The position numbers were made by a program, and so were the translations under genes. Under the pieces are notes generated by a model. The model was not told the DNA's origin, ran no database searches, and saw only the letters and a program-made list of their open reading frames with translations. Shown in pieces: positions 1-9,247 of a stretch of DNA of 64,000 nt. Position 1 is the stretch's first letter; each line of letters starts with the position of its first letter. Source of the stretch: Enterobacter cloacae subsp. cloacae ATCC 13047 (lineage in GTDB: Bacteria; Pseudomonadota; Gammaproteobacteria; Enterobacterales; Enterobacteriaceae); the NCBI RefSeq assembly GCF_000025565.1, contig NC_014121.1:1736001-1800000 (forward strand), in the 5' to 3' direction.

Positions 1-94
1 GCGTTAAAGTTCGTTAATCATGTTTTGTCTCGATCTCGCTCATCCCTTGTTTTATGCGCTCCTGGACGATCTTTATCGATTTTAAAAATTATGA

Positions 95-373
95 GTTCAT
101 ATTATGTCAGCCCTGGCGGAAATGGAGAGGGAGTTGATTGTGGAGCGCACCCGGGCAGGTTTGGCTGCAGCTCGTGAGAAAGGTCGAATCGGCGGCAGGC
201 GTCCAAAGCTTACCCAGGAACAATGGGACCAGGCGGGCCGACTGATTGCGAACGGCGTGGACAGAAAACAGGTGGCAATAATTTATGATGTGGCCGTGTG
301 CACGCTTTATAAAAAATTTCCGGTGGGGATAAATCGGAGAAAAAGCAGCCCACCGTGTGAAATGGCGGGCTGA
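95..373 (+). pseudogene. C-terminal remnant of a Pin/Hin-type serine DNA invertase
   Basis: The reading frame from about base 95 matches the last third of phage and plasmid DNA invertases: the helix with ALAEMERELIVERTRAGL, then GRIGGRRPKLT, then a helix-turn-helix DNA-binding tail ending in TLYKKFPVG. The homology seems to begin just after an in-frame TGA at 92-94, before the first ATG at 104, so this is a cut gene and not a short complete one. The N-terminal catalytic domain with the nucleophilic serine is missing, so it cannot invert DNA. Bases 1-91 show nothing I recognise. It lies head-on to an antirepressor gene, which fits a decayed prophage. Assignment to the invertase family is firm; the parent phage is not known. 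Confidence 0.8.
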
Positions 374-383
374 TTTGTGATTT

Positions 384-965
384 TTACGGTTGTATCCAGC
401 GATCACGTGCTCGCCGTGCTATGGCGATCATTTTCTGTATCTCTCCGAGAGTGAATTTTTCCGCTTCATCGCAAGGCATTACCACATAGCCGGAACGGAT
501 CACATGTTCCAGGCATGAATCTGGGTTCATAACTACTTCAGTAGGCATAAGAGGGTGGCAGGCCACAGGCAGGCCGTTTTCGAAATAGGTGATTACTGCG
601 TAATTCCCCGGAAAGGTGTGGCTGGAGGCCTGCTGTTTTAACTGTCTCTCGCATTCGATGAAGTAGCGGCGAATCTGTCTGCCTTTATCGTTTCGTTCAA
701 CCATAGCCAGTTCTTTGGCGGTGTCGAGTGTGAGATGGTAATCCTTCCGGTTGTGGCCACCTCGTCCAGAATTTTGCTTTCCAGTATTGGAAAGCAAAAC
801 GTAGTCTTGATTTTCAATGAAGCCGTAATCGGCAATGCGGTCTTTTATCCAGGCTGCAAAAATTTTCCCTACTGATAAGAACGCATGAAGATCACGCGCA
901 TCGCAGAGAAGGGTTGTTTCATTGCAAATCTTGCCGTTAAAGAGGGGTATAAGCTGAGTGGTCAT
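384..965 (-). CDS. AntA/AntB-type phage antirepressor
   Basis: A 193-residue protein. The N-terminal half (about residues 5-110) carries the AntA/AntB antirepressor fold: CDARDLHAFLSVGKIFAAWI, then DYGFIENQDYVLL, then a DYHLTLDTAKELAMVERNDKG segment and RRYFIECER. The C-terminal 70 residues are family-variable. Such proteins bind and inactivate phage repressors and so help a prophage to induce. The start at 965 was chosen over an ATG at 1013 because a GAGGA ribosome-binding site lies seven bases upstream of it. The gene follows an icd-like ORF and a C4-like RNA, the order of the P1/P7 immI operon. The gene looks intact, but its prophage is mostly gone. Confidence 0.8.
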   Translation of the reverse strand: MTTQLIPLFNGKICNETTLLCDARDLHAFLSVGKIFAAWIKDRIADYGFIENQDYVLLSNTGKQNSGRGGHNRKDYHLTLDTAKELAMVERNDKGRQIRRYFIECERQLKQQASSHTFPGNYAVITYFENGLPVACHPLMPTEVVMNPDSCLEHVIRSGYVVMPCDEAEKFTLGEIQKMIAIARRARDRWIQP

Positions 966-1013
966 AGTGACGTCCTCATGTTGGATGAGATTTATCACCA
1001 CCAACGACGCCAA

Positions 1014-1202
1014 TCATTGGGTGGTGAACTGTGCAGGGTTGGCGTAACCGGTCCAACGTCCGGCGCTTCCGAAGAAGCCCCCACACAGCCCACCATAGAT
1101 GCAGATGCTGCTGTGCTTAGCGCATAAAAAAACCGCTAACGCGGTTGTGCGCTGTTGGAAAATCCGGGACGCCAATCCCGGCACCAGATTTTGCTGGTGC
1201 AA
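1014..1202 (-). CDS. Small Icd/Ash-like phage ORF upstream of the antirepressor
   Basis: A 62-codon ORF 48 bp ahead of the antirepressor. Its C-terminal part, with ICIYGGLCGGFFGSAG and YANPAQFTTQ, has the flavour of small Ash/Icd-like ORFs that precede antirepressor genes in P1-, P4- and lambda-like prophages; this comparison is from memory. The first 25 codons overlap three stem-loops that look like a C4-type antisense RNA, so the true translation start may lie further downstream. In P1, icd inhibits cell division and is translationally linked to ant. Function here is inference from position; the ORF may simply be a leader reading frame. Confidence 0.4.
   Translation of the reverse strand: MHQQNLVPGLASRIFQQRTTALAVFLCAKHSSICIYGGLCGGFFGSAGRWTGYANPAQFTTQ
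1126..1202 (-). ncRNA. c4: C4-like antisense RNA (candidate)
   Basis: Read on the minus strand, three consecutive hairpins are visible: CACCAG/CTGGTG-type arms (1181-1187 with 1194-1200), CCGGGA/TCCCGG (1164-1169 with 1176-1181), and AACCGC/GCGGTT (1131-1136 with 1141-1146) followed by a T run, which looks like an intrinsic terminator. The TTGGCG in the second loop is complementary to CGCCAA further down the same transcript, inside the icd-like ORF. In P1, the C4 RNA is processed from the immI transcript and pairs with sequences in front of icd to block icd and ant translation. The layout fits; family membership needs a covariance-model test. Confidence 0.5.
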
Positions 1203-1521
1203 GGCGAGTATGTGAAAAAATCATTTTTATGTCAACGCCGGTCAAAAAATCCTTCTCCAAAACTCAGGCGTAAGTGCATGAAAATGCTTGCGTTCGCACA
1301 ACGTAAAATGCATTAAAAAATGCGCTAAAATATGGGGTTATCTATTTGAATCAAAAGAGGAATCTGTGGTTTTCGTTTTTCTTTGAACTCAGAAGGTTTA
1401 AAGCCGAAAAGAGACCAAATCATACGCTTACGGCAAGGTTTGAAAAGCCATTCACGCCGAAAATATCGATGGGATCAATTTTGGCGTAACGCTTAAGTGA
1501 TAGCGGGAATATAAGAGGAAG
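1203..1521. other. Non-coding stretch between prophage remnant and trpA
   Basis: About 320 bp, AT-rich, without a convincing ORF. It must hold the promoter of the leftward immI-like transcript. An imperfect inverted repeat lies around 1454-1464 and 1477-1487 (ACGCCGAAAAT with AATTTTGGCGT). It could be a prophage junction, but I could not identify an attachment core because the other end is outside the window. Confidence 0.4.
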
Positions 1522-1547
1522 ACCGTCTGGCTGAGTCGCCAGACGGT
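1512..1547 (-). terminator. trp operon terminator
   Basis: A perfect 10-bp stem (1522-1531 with 1538-1547) closes a 6-base loop 8 bp past the trpA stop. Read leftward it is followed by the T-rich run TTCCTCTTATATT. Position and form match the terminator that ends the trp operon in enterobacteria. Confidence 0.8.
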
Positions 1548-1554
1548 GGAAGGA

Positions 1555-2364
1555 TCAGGCTTTACGCGTTGCGGCTTTCATCGCCGTAACAAATGCTTTG
1601 AGTTCAGCCAGCATATGCTCGGGTTTGTCCACGTTCTTCTCAATGATTTTGATGATAGCAGAGCCGGAGATCGCGCCTGCCGCTTTTGCGTCAATTGCCG
1701 CCGTAACCTGATCCGGGGATGAAATCCCGAATCCCTGCAGCGGAGGCGCTGCGTGGTATTCAGCCAGTTTTTCTACCAGATGATGCAGCGGCAGCGCGGC
1801 TTTGTTTTCAGCACCCGTCACGCCCGCGCGGGAGAGCAGGTAGGTGTAACCGCGGCCGTAAGAGGCAATCTGGCGCAGCAGTTCATCATCGGCGTTTGGC
1901 GGGCAGATGAAAATTGGCGCCACGTTATGACGCATAGCTGCCTGGCGGAACGGTGCAGATTCTTCAACCGGGACGTCGGCCACCAGCACGGAGTCAACGC
2001 CGACCCGCGCGCACTCGGCATAAAATTCGTCGATTCCGCGGTTAAAGACCAGGTTGGCATACATCAGCAGGCCAATCGGAATGGTCGGGTGCTTCTGACG
2101 GATCGCGGCCAGCATCTCAAAACACTGCGTTGGGGTTACGCCCGCGGCAAAGGCACGCAGAGTGGCGTTCTGAATGGTCGGGCCATCCGCCAGCGGGTCA
2201 GAGAACGGGATCCCCAGCTCCAGCGCATCGGCACCGGCTTCAATCAGGGCGTCGATAATTTTTAGCGACTGTTCCGGGCCCGGATCGCCCAGGGTTACGA
2301 AGGGAACGAACGCGCCTTCCTGGCGGGATTTCAGTTGTGCAAATGCGTTATCGTAGCGTTCCAT
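1555..2364 (-). CDS. trpA: Tryptophan synthase alpha subunit
   Basis: 269 residues, about the length of E. coli TrpA. It cleaves indole-3-glycerol phosphate to indole and glyceraldehyde 3-phosphate; indole is channelled to TrpB in the alpha2-beta2 complex in the cytoplasm. A TIM barrel with catalytic Glu49 (in [12 protein letters not shown]) and Asp60 (in DPLADGPT) both present, and the phosphate-binding GISGSA-like segment near residue 233. The ATG shares its A with the trpB stop (TGATG at 2362-2366), the classical translational coupling of this pair. It is the last gene of the operon, followed by the terminator. No defect seen. Confidence 0.98.
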   Translation of the reverse strand: MERYDNAFAQLKSRQEGAFVPFVTLGDPGPEQSLKIIDALIEAGADALELGIPFSDPLADGPTIQNATLRAFAAGVTPTQCFEMLAAIRQKHPTIPIGLLMYANLVFNRGIDEFYAECARVGVDSVLVADVPVEESAPFRQAAMRHNVAPIFICPPNADDELLRQIASYGRGYTYLLSRAGVTGAENKAALPLHHLVEKLAEYHAAPPLQGFGISSPDQVTAAIDAKAAGAISGSAIIKIIEKNVDKPEHMLAELKAFVTAMKAATRKA

Positions 2365-3557
2365 CAGATTTCCCCTCGTGCTTTCAGAATATCGTGAACG
2401 GTGAAGATATCTTTATCACCGCGACCGGAAAGGTTAACGACCAGCAGTTGCTCTTTTTCCGGGTTTTCTTTCATCATTTTCAGCGCATGCGCCAGAGCAT
2501 GCGAGGACTCCAGTGCCGGGATGATCCCTTCGCTGCGGCACAGCGTCTTAAACGCTTCCAGCGCTTCGTCATCGGTGATGGAGACGTAGTCAGCGCGTCC
2601 GGTGCTGTTCAGGAACGCATGCTGTGGCCCGACGGACGGGAAATCCAGACCGGCAGAGATGGAGTACGACTCTTCAATCTGACCTTCATCGGTCTGCATC
2701 ATTGGCGCTTTCATGCCGAAGTAGATCCCCACGCGGCCATGTTTCAGCGGTGCGCCGTGCTCACCGGTTTCAATCCCGTGACCCGCTGGCTCCACCCCGA
2801 TCAGGCCAACACGGGTTTCGTCGATAAAATCAGCGAACATCCCGATGGCGTTTGATCCCCCGCCCACGCAGGCAATCACCGCGTCCGGCAGACGGCCTTC
2901 TTTTTCAAGGATCTGCGCTTTGGTCTCTTCGCCAATCATGCGCTGGAATTCACGCACGATAGTCGGGAACGGGTGCGGGCCAGCGGCTGTGCCGAGCATG
3001 TAGTGCGCGGTTTCATAGCTACCAGACCAGTCGCGCAGCGCTTCGTTACAGGCATCTTTCAGCGTGGCTGAACCACTGTGAACCGGGATCACTTCTGCGC
3101 CCATCAGACGCATACGGAATACGTTCGGAGACTGACGCTCAACGTCTTTCGCCCCCATATAGATACGGCATTTCAGGCCAAGCAGGGCGCTTGCCAGTGC
3201 TGATGCCACGCCGTGCTGACCCGCGCCGGTTTCGGCGATGATCTCGGTTTTGCCCATCCGTTTTGCCAGCAGCGCCTGTCCTAACACCTGGTTGGTTTTA
3301 TGCGCGCCGCCGTGCAGCAGGTCTTCACGCTTGAGGTACAGCGTGGTTTTGGTGCCGGCAGTCAGGTTACGGCATTTGGTCAGCGCTGTTGGACGGCCCG
3401 CGTAGTTTTTCAGCAGGTCGGTAAATTCAGCCTGAAACGCTGGATCTTTCTGTGCGCTCACAAACGCTTCTTCCAGCTGGCGCAGTGCGGGCATCAGGAT
3501 CTGCGGAACGTACATCCCGCCGAACTCACCAAAATACGGGTTAAGTAATGTCGTCAT
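2364..3557 (-). CDS. trpB: Tryptophan synthase beta subunit
   Basis: 397 residues from the ATG that begins [14 protein letters not shown]; an in-frame extension to 3614 lies upstream and is not part of the family. This PLP enzyme condenses indole with serine to make tryptophan. The PLP lysine is Lys87 in GGAHKTNQ, and the phosphate-binding GGGSNAIG loop is present. The ribosome-binding site is AGGAAG just before the start. It lies 10 bp after trpC and overlaps trpA by one base, so both synthase subunits are made in equal amounts. Confidence 0.98.
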   Translation of the reverse strand: MTTLLNPYFGEFGGMYVPQILMPALRQLEEAFVSAQKDPAFQAEFTDLLKNYAGRPTALTKCRNLTAGTKTTLYLKREDLLHGGAHKTNQVLGQALLAKRMGKTEIIAETGAGQHGVASALASALLGLKCRIYMGAKDVERQSPNVFRMRLMGAEVIPVHSGSATLKDACNEALRDWSGSYETAHYMLGTAAGPHPFPTIVREFQRMIGEETKAQILEKEGRLPDAVIACVGGGSNAIGMFADFIDETRVGLIGVEPAGHGIETGEHGAPLKHGRVGIYFGMKAPMMQTDEGQIEESYSISAGLDFPSVGPQHAFLNSTGRADYVSITDDEALEAFKTLCRSEGIIPALESSHALAHALKMMKENPEKEQLLVVNLSGRGDKDIFTVHDILKARGEI

Positions 3558-3567
3558 TTTTTCTTCC

Positions 3568-4926
3568 TTAATATGCACGCAGAGTTTTAAATACCGAGGC
3601 CAGCTTACTGGCATCTTTGATGCCCGGTTGCGACTCTACGCCTGAATTGAAATCGAGGCCCGCGCAGCCGGTTTTGGCTGCTTCCACACAGTTGTCCGGG
3701 CTAAGTCCACCCGCCAGCAGGACATTGTCCAGCGCTTCGCCGTTCAGCAGTGACCAGTCAAAACGTTGGCCTGTACCGCCCTGGCCGTTATCGAGCACGT
3801 ATTTATCAACATGATTCAGGTTACGTGCTGGCAGGGTGCTGCCCACGCTCTGCGCTTTCCAGATCTGAACCTGAGGAGCCAGCCCGGCACGCAGGGCATC
3901 GATGTATGCCTGATCTTCATCACCGTGCAGTTGTACTGCACTAAGGGATAACGCTTCGGCTTTTGCCGTAACGTCCGCAATATCAGCGTTACGGAAGACG
4001 CCCACATAACTGAGTGGGGCTGCCGCTATCACCTTGCGTGCCTGTTCATCGCTCACCGCACGCGGTGAGGCGTCCACAAAGATCAACCCGCCGTAAATAG
4101 CCCCCGCCTCATAGGCGGCCTGGGCATCCTGTTCGCGGGTTAAGCCGCACACTTTGTTTTCACCCAACAGCACCCGACGCACTGCGGCATTGAGATCGTC
4201 ATGTGCCATCATCGCAGAGCCAATCAGGAAACCGTTGGCAAAGTGGCTCAGCTCACGCACCTGGGCGTAGCTGTTGATCCCGGATTCACTGATAACAGTC
4301 ACGCCAGAGCCCAGACGCGGTGCCAGCTGACGCGTACGATTCAGGTCAATTGACAGATCGCGCAGATCGCGGTTGTTAATCCCGACCACTTTCGCCTGCA
4401 GTGCAATGGCTCGCTCCAGCTCTTCTTCGTTGCTCACCTCGGTCAGCACGCCCATGTTGAGGCTGTGCGCCACCGCAGCCAGCTGGCGATACTGCTCGTC
4501 GTCGAGCACCGAGAGCATCAGCAGGCAGGCGTCAGCCTGGTAAAAACGCGCCAGCCAGATCTGATACGGGTCGATAATAAAGTCTTTGCACAGAATCGGT
4601 TGCGGCGCGATGCTGCTGACAACAGGCAGAAAATCGAAGCTGCCCTGGAAATATTTCTCATCCGTCAGCACGGAGATCGCCGACGCATGATGCTTATAAA
4701 TACCGGCAATACGCGCCGGATCGAAATCCTCACGGATAACGCCTTTCGACGGGGAGGCTTTTTTGCACTCAAGAATAAATGCGGTGCGCGCGCCCTGCAG
4801 GGCATCATAGAAACGACGGCTGCTTGGGACGACGTCGTTCTGAAAACTGGCAAGCGGCTGCTGCGCTTTGCGGGCTTCCACCCAGATGGCCTTATCGGCA
4901 ACGATTTTCGCTAAAACGGTCTGCAT
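3568..4926 (-). CDS. trpC: Bifunctional indole-3-glycerol-phosphate synthase / phosphoribosylanthranilate isomerase
   Basis: 452 residues, the fused TrpC-TrpF form usual in enterobacteria. Residues about 1-255 form the IGP synthase barrel ([13 protein letters not shown] near residue 50, [26 protein letters not shown]). Residues about 256-452 form the PRA isomerase barrel ([45 protein letters not shown]). The enzyme first isomerises phosphoribosylanthranilate and then closes the indole ring with loss of CO2. It lies 3 bp after trpD and 10 bp before trpB, within one transcript. Both active sites look complete. Confidence 0.98.
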   Translation of the reverse strand: MQTVLAKIVADKAIWVEARKAQQPLASFQNDVVPSSRRFYDALQGARTAFILECKKASPSKGVIREDFDPARIAGIYKHHASAISVLTDEKYFQGSFDFLPVVSSIAPQPILCKDFIIDPYQIWLARFYQADACLLMLSVLDDEQYRQLAAVAHSLNMGVLTEVSNEEELERAIALQAKVVGINNRDLRDLSIDLNRTRQLAPRLGSGVTVISESGINSYAQVRELSHFANGFLIGSAMMAHDDLNAAVRRVLLGENKVCGLTREQDAQAAYEAGAIYGGLIFVDASPRAVSDEQARKVIAAAPLSYVGVFRNADIADVTAKAEALSLSAVQLHGDEDQAYIDALRAGLAPQVQIWKAQSVGSTLPARNLNHVDKYVLDNGQGGTGQRFDWSLLNGEALDNVLLAGGLSPDNCVEAAKTGCAGLDFNSGVESQPGIKDASKLASVFKTLRAY

Positions 4927-4929
4927 TCT

Positions 4930-6525
4930 TTACCCTCTTGCCGCAAGTGCGGTAACGCGATCGTAAGCTGCACCAGAGCGCAGTACGTCCAGAACTTTTT
5001 GTGCGTTGGCTTTGAGATCCTCTTCGCCGTGCAATCGCATCAGCATGGCGACGTTGGCTGCCACGGCTGCCTCATGGGCGACCTCTCCCTTACCTTGTAA
5101 TAAGCGCGTGAGAATGTCACGGTTTTCTTCCGGCGTGCCGCCTGCCAGCGCCTCCTGATGATACGGCGTTAAACCAAAGTCGGCGGCTTCCAGCTGATAG
5201 CTCAGGAGTTCGCCATTGCGCAGTTCCGCAACGAGAGTTGGCGCGTGAAGGGACACTTCATCCATTCCCCCGCTGTGAACTACTGCCGCGCGCTGATAAC
5301 CGAGCACGCGCAGGGTTTCCGCAATTGGCAGAACCAGTTCCGGGCTGTAAACACCAATCAGCGCCAGCGGCGGGTGCGCCGGGTTGATCAGCGGCCCCAG
5401 TACGTTAAACAGCGTGCGTGTTTTAAGCTGCTGACGAACCGGCATCGCATGGCGGAAACCGGTGTGATACTTCGGCGCAAACAGGAAGCAGACGCCCAGA
5501 TCGTCCAACGCTTCACGGGAGCGTTCGGCGTTCATATCCAGGTTAATGCCGAAGGCAGCCAGCAAATCGGACGAGCCCGAGCGGCTGGAGACGCTGCGGT
5601 TACCGTGTTTCGCCACTTTCAGGCCACACGCCGCGGCCACGAAGGCGCTGGCGGTGGAGATATTGATGCTATTGCTGCCATCACCCCCGGTGCCGACGAT
5701 ATCCGCAAACTGATAATCCGGGCGCGGGAAGGGGGCGGCATTTTCCAGCAGGGCCGTGGCGGCACCGGCGATTTCTTGCGGGCTTTCGCCGCGCACTTTC
5801 ATGCTTACCAGTGCGGCCGCCAGCTGTTCAGGTTTCAGCTCACCGCGAACCACGGCAGAAAAGAGCTGGTGGCTCTCCTGCTGGCTCAGGGTCTGCGCCT
5901 GATACAGCTTTTCCAGAATCGGTTGCAGCGTGTTGGTCTGCTCCAGTTTCTGCAACGCCCAGTCCAGCGTCTGCTCCAGCAGTCGCGCGCCATGGGTCGT
6001 GAGAATCGACTCCGGATGGAACTGCATGCCGCAGACGCGATCCGCATCGTGACGCACGGCCATTACCATCCCTTCAAACGAGGCGTTAATGGTCAGCCCG
6101 GCCGGGATGTTGCTGCCTACCAGGGAGTGATAACGCGCAACCGGCAGCGGATTTGGCAGGCCGGCAAACATCGCCTGGCCGTCATGTTCAATGCTGGAGG
6201 CCTTGCCATGCAGGATCTCACCTGCCTGACCCACGTAGCCGCCATAGGCTTCCACAATCGCCTGGTGACCCAGACAGATACCGATAATCGGCAGTTTACC
6301 GCGCATACGGGTCAGCAGCTCCGGCATACAGCCCGCTTCACTGGGGGCACCTGGACCAGGAGAGAGCATCAGCACCGGGTTTTGCATGGTTGCCAGACGG
6401 TCTATCAGCGTCTGTGCCGGAACATGGTTACGATAGATAACGACGTTGTGACCATTCGCACGCAGCTGATCTGCCAGGTTATAGGTAAAAGAGTCGATGT
6501 TATCGAGCAGCAGAATGTCAGCCAT
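4930..6525 (-). CDS. trpD: Bifunctional anthranilate synthase glutaminase / anthranilate phosphoribosyltransferase
   Basis: 531 residues, the TrpG-TrpD fusion. The first 195 residues are a class I glutamine amidotransferase with nucleophile Cys84 in GICLGHQA and the His-Glu pair in MQFHPESI; it feeds ammonia to TrpE. The rest is anthranilate phosphoribosyltransferase, with the glycine-rich [14 protein letters not shown] loop and [15 protein letters not shown]. The ATG overlaps the trpE stop (TGATG), which couples production of the two anthranilate synthase subunits. If TrpE is truly lost, the glutaminase half has no partner, but the phosphoribosyltransferase would still serve anthranilate taken up from outside. 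Confidence 0.97.
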   Translation of the reverse strand: MADILLLDNIDSFTYNLADQLRANGHNVVIYRNHVPAQTLIDRLATMQNPVLMLSPGPGAPSEAGCMPELLTRMRGKLPIIGICLGHQAIVEAYGGYVGQAGEILHGKASSIEHDGQAMFAGLPNPLPVARYHSLVGSNIPAGLTINASFEGMVMAVRHDADRVCGMQFHPESILTTHGARLLEQTLDWALQKLEQTNTLQPILEKLYQAQTLSQQESHQLFSAVVRGELKPEQLAAALVSMKVRGESPQEIAGAATALLENAAPFPRPDYQFADIVGTGGDGSNSINISTASAFVAAACGLKVAKHGNRSVSSRSGSSDLLAAFGINLDMNAERSREALDDLGVCFLFAPKYHTGFRHAMPVRQQLKTRTLFNVLGPLINPAHPPLALIGVYSPELVLPIAETLRVLGYQRAAVVHSGGMDEVSLHAPTLVAELRNGELLSYQLEAADFGLTPYHQEALAGGTPEENRDILTRLLQGKGEVAHEAAVAANVAMLMRLHGEEDLKANAQKVLDVLRSGAAYDRVTALAARG

Positions 6526-8086
6526 CAGAAAATCTCCTGTGCGTGATGTGCGGTAGCAATGGCGCGCAATACCGCGCGGGCTTTACTGCGGGTTTCGTCA
6601 GCTTCAGACTGCGGAACAGAATCCAGAACAATCCCTGCGCCTGCCTGCACGGTAGCGATACCGTCCTCAACGTAGGCGGAGCGGATCACAATGCAGGTAT
6701 CCAGATCGCCATGGGCGGTGAAGTAGCCCACTGCACCACCGTAACTGCCGCGACGGCGCCCTTCAGCCGCCGCGATCAGCTGCATGGCGCGAACTTTCGG
6801 CGCGCCGCTCAGCGTGCCCATGTTCATACAGGCGCGGTAGGCGTGAAGCACGTCGAGGTCGCTGCGCAGTTCGCCCACCACGCGGGATACCAGATGCATA
6901 ACAAACGAGTAGCGGTCGACCTTGGTTAAGTCCGCCACGTAGCGGCTGCCAGGGGTACAAATGCGCGCCAGGTCATTACGGGCCAGATCAACCAGCATCA
7001 GATGCTCGGAGAGCTCTTTATGGTCGGTACGCATTTCCAGCTCAATGCGGCTGTCGAGATCGCGATCCAGCGAGCCATCGGCTCGACGGCCGCGTGGACG
7101 GGTTCCGGCAATTGGGTAGATCTCAATCTGGCGGCTGGTGGCGTCATATTTCAGTGAACTTTCAGGGGATGCGCCAAACAGGGTGAAATCATTGTCCTGC
7201 ATAAAGAACATGTACGGGCTTGGGTTGCTCTTTTTCAGCACGTCATAGGCCGCGAGCGGCGACGGGCAGGGCAGAGAGAAACGACGGGAAGGAACAACCT
7301 GGAAAATTTCTCCGGCGCGAATCGCTTTTTGCATCTGGCGAACCACGGCACCGTACTGATCGTCGCTCTGATTAACCTCACAGGTCATTTTCTCGACACG
7401 ATGTACAGGCAGCGCAGGCGGCGCTTCGGTCATTTGTTGCTGCAACTGCTCAATACGCTGCTCAAGGCGTTTTTTCTCTGTCGCGGATGGCGTGAAGAGG
7501 CTTGCCTGAATACGGGTGTTTTTTTCTGGTGGTCGATCACCAGTAAGGTTTCGGCCAGGTAGAAGCAGTAGTCGGGGCAGCGGTTACCCTGTTCAATGTC
7601 CGGTAAATCTTCGAACCCGGCCACCAGGTCGTAAGCAAACAGCCCGCCAAAGAACATTGCTTCGCGTTCATCTTCCGGCACGGTGACCAAATTTTGCAGC
7701 AGACGGAAGGCATCAAAAACGGAAAGAGAGCACAGGCGTGCGTCTTCGTCCAGCAGCTGGCTCACCGGCGGGAAGTGCAGAACGCGCATTTCAGGATGGT
7801 GTTCATTTTCGATACCAGCAGGCAGGCTCGCATCCAGTAACGGCAGCAGAGCCGCACCGTTATCCGATAACGCTTTGATAGTGACAGTGTCACCTAGCGC
7901 CGTAATGCGCAGCGCGCTGTCCACCAACAGCAGGCTCTTGAGATCGTCTTTGCTGTCAATATCGGCGGATTCCAGTAACAACGTGGCTGGACGCGCACCG
8001 CAGACCTGATGAAACAGCGCGGTTGGGTTGTGGCGATAGGCCGCCTCGCTGGTCAGCAATTCGAGGTGTGGTTTGGCTGTTTGCAT
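6525..8086 (-). pseudogene. trpE: Anthranilate synthase component I, frameshifted
   Basis: TrpE makes anthranilate from chorismate, the committed step of tryptophan synthesis, and carries the tryptophan feedback site. Here it is split in two frames. The first runs from ATG 8086 through LLLESADIDS (the feedback region) to VIDHQKK and then reads nonsense to a TGA near 7430. The second continues the family sequence from QQQMTEAPP through [27 protein letters not shown] and [15 protein letters not shown] to the stop at 6525. The break is in a run of seven T (plus strand, 7519-7525), which codes CAG AAA AAA AC. One extra A restores [11 protein letters not shown] and gives exactly 520 codons, the E. 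coli length. It is either a real mutation, a homopolymer sequencing error, or a site rescued by slippage. Confidence 0.93.
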
Positions 8087-8111
8087 TATGTTGTTCTCAT
8101 TTATTCTGTTC

Positions 8112-8137
8112 AAAAAAAAGCCCGCTGATGAGCGGGC
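8112..8137 (-). terminator. trp attenuator
   Basis: Read leftward: a 7-bp stem AGCCCGC-type hairpin (8120-8126 with 8131-8137) followed by eight T (8112-8119). It lies between the leader peptide and trpE. This is the 3:4 hairpin that stops transcription when charged tRNA-Trp is plentiful. Confidence 0.93.
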
Positions 8138-8181
8138 GGGTATCTGTTTGCTGTACGCAGACGTGTGACACTGCCCGGAAA

Positions 8182-8226
8182 TCAGGAAGTGCGCCACCAA
8201 CCGTGCAGAGTGAAATGTGCAGTCAT
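8182..8226 (-). CDS. trpL: trp operon leader peptide
   Basis: A 14-codon ORF encoding MTAHFTLHGWWRTS, upstream of the attenuator hairpin. The E. coli leader ends in the same GWWRTS. The two adjacent Trp codons make ribosomes stall when tryptophanyl-tRNA is scarce, which favours the antiterminator and lets transcription run into trpE. It is too short for ordinary gene callers. Confidence 0.95.
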   Translation of the reverse strand: MTAHFTLHGWWRTS

Positions 8227-8257
8227 TTTCAGATACCTTTCTCGTGTGAACTTGCGT

Positions 8258-8289
8258 ACTAGTTAACTAGTTCGATGGCGTGTTGTCAA
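8258..8289 (-). promoter_or_regulatory. trp promoter with TrpR operator
   Basis: On the minus strand, TTGACA (8284-8289) and TTAACT (8261-8266) are separated by exactly 17 bp. The -10 lies inside the palindrome ACTAGTTAACTAGT (8258-8271), the TrpR operator core; one more flanking base on each side nearly matches the full 18-bp consensus. Repression by tryptophan-bound TrpR is therefore expected. Confidence 0.93.
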
Positions 8290-8365
8290 CCCTTGATTTC
8301 AGAATTTCGTGGCAAGTCGGTATCATGGGCTTTTAAGATGTCTCTAACCTGTGACGGGAAGTGCT

Positions 8366-9247
8366 TTGAGCGATACCACCTACGCCGTAATTTATGATTT
8401 ACACAGCCATACCCAGGCCTCCGATGGTCTGCTGACGCCCGAAGCGTTGGTGCATCGTGCCGTTGAAATGCGGGTTGGCACGCTGGCCATAACCGATCAC
8501 GATACAACCGATGCCATTCCAGCCGCGCGCGCCGAGATTGCCCGCAGTGGTCTGGCACTCAAACTGGTTCCTGGCGTCGAGATATCGACCGTCTGGGAGA
8601 ATCACGAAATCCATATTGTTGGCCTGAACATTGATATAGACCATCCGGTAATGTGTGCGTTTTTGCAAGAACAAAAAACGCGCCGCAACCAGCGCGCAGA
8701 AATGATCGCTGAACGTCTGGAAAAGGCGCATATTCCGGGCGCACTGGAGGGGGCACAAAGGCTGGCAAATGGGGGCGCGGTAACGCGCGGTCATTTTGCC
8801 CGTTTTCTGGTTGAGGCGGGCAAGGCCACAACGATAGCGGATGTCTTTAAACGCTATCTGGCTCGCGGGAAAACCGGATATGTTCCGCCACAGTGGTGTA
8901 CAATAAAACAAGCTATTGATGTGATTCATCATTCTGGCGGTAAGGCCGTGCTGGCCCATCCGGGGCGGTATAATCTTTCTGCTAAATGGCTGAAAAGACT
9001 GCTGGCGCATTTTGCCGAATGCGGTGGCGAGGCGATGGAAGTCGCCCAGTGTCAGCAGGCGCCCAACGAGCGTTCGCAGCTTGCGACCTACGCCCGCCAG
9101 TTTGGTTTGCTGGCGTCACAAGGCTCAGATTTTCATCAGCCCTGTGCGTGGATAGAACTGGGACGCAAGCTTTGGTTACCCGCAGGCGTTGAGCCTGTCT
9201 GGCAGCTCTGGGAACAGCCACAGCAACTTGAAGAGAGGGAAGTATGA
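8366..9247 (+). CDS. rnm: RNase AM (PHP-domain 5'-3' exonuclease, YciV)
   Basis: 293 residues. A PHP-family metal phosphoesterase: metal ligands are visible in YDLHSHT, ITDHDT, PGVEIS, HIVGLN, VLAHPGRY and GSDFHQP. In E. coli the enzyme (formerly YciV or TrpH) trims 5' ends of the large and small rRNAs and degrades short RNAs and 3',5'-bisnucleotides. I chose the TTG start at 8366, giving LSDTTYAVIYDLHSH, because it aligns with the E. coli N-terminus; a GTG at 8351 is the alternative. It is transcribed away from trpL and overlaps yciO by four bases. Confidence 0.92.
   Translation: MSDTTYAVIYDLHSHTQASDGLLTPEALVHRAVEMRVGTLAITDHDTTDAIPAARAEIARSGLALKLVPGVEISTVWENHEIHIVGLNIDIDHPVMCAFLQEQKTRRNQRAEMIAERLEKAHIPGALEGAQRLANGGAVTRGHFARFLVEAGKATTIADVFKRYLARGKTGYVPPQWCTIKQAIDVIHHSGGKAVLAHPGRYNLSAKWLKRLLAHFAECGGEAMEVAQCQQAPNERSQLATYARQFGLLASQGSDFHQPCAWIELGRKLWLPAGVEPVWQLWEQPQQLEEREV

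Noticed and set aside
5245..6546. 433-codon plus-strand ORF opposite trpD
   Set aside because: Antisense shadow of a high-GC gene; no domain, no ribosome-binding site, composition mirrors trpD codon bias.
6525..8086. Two separate genes for the two trpE frames
   Set aside because: Each piece matches only one part of TrpE and they join perfectly with a single added base in a homopolymer; they are one broken gene.
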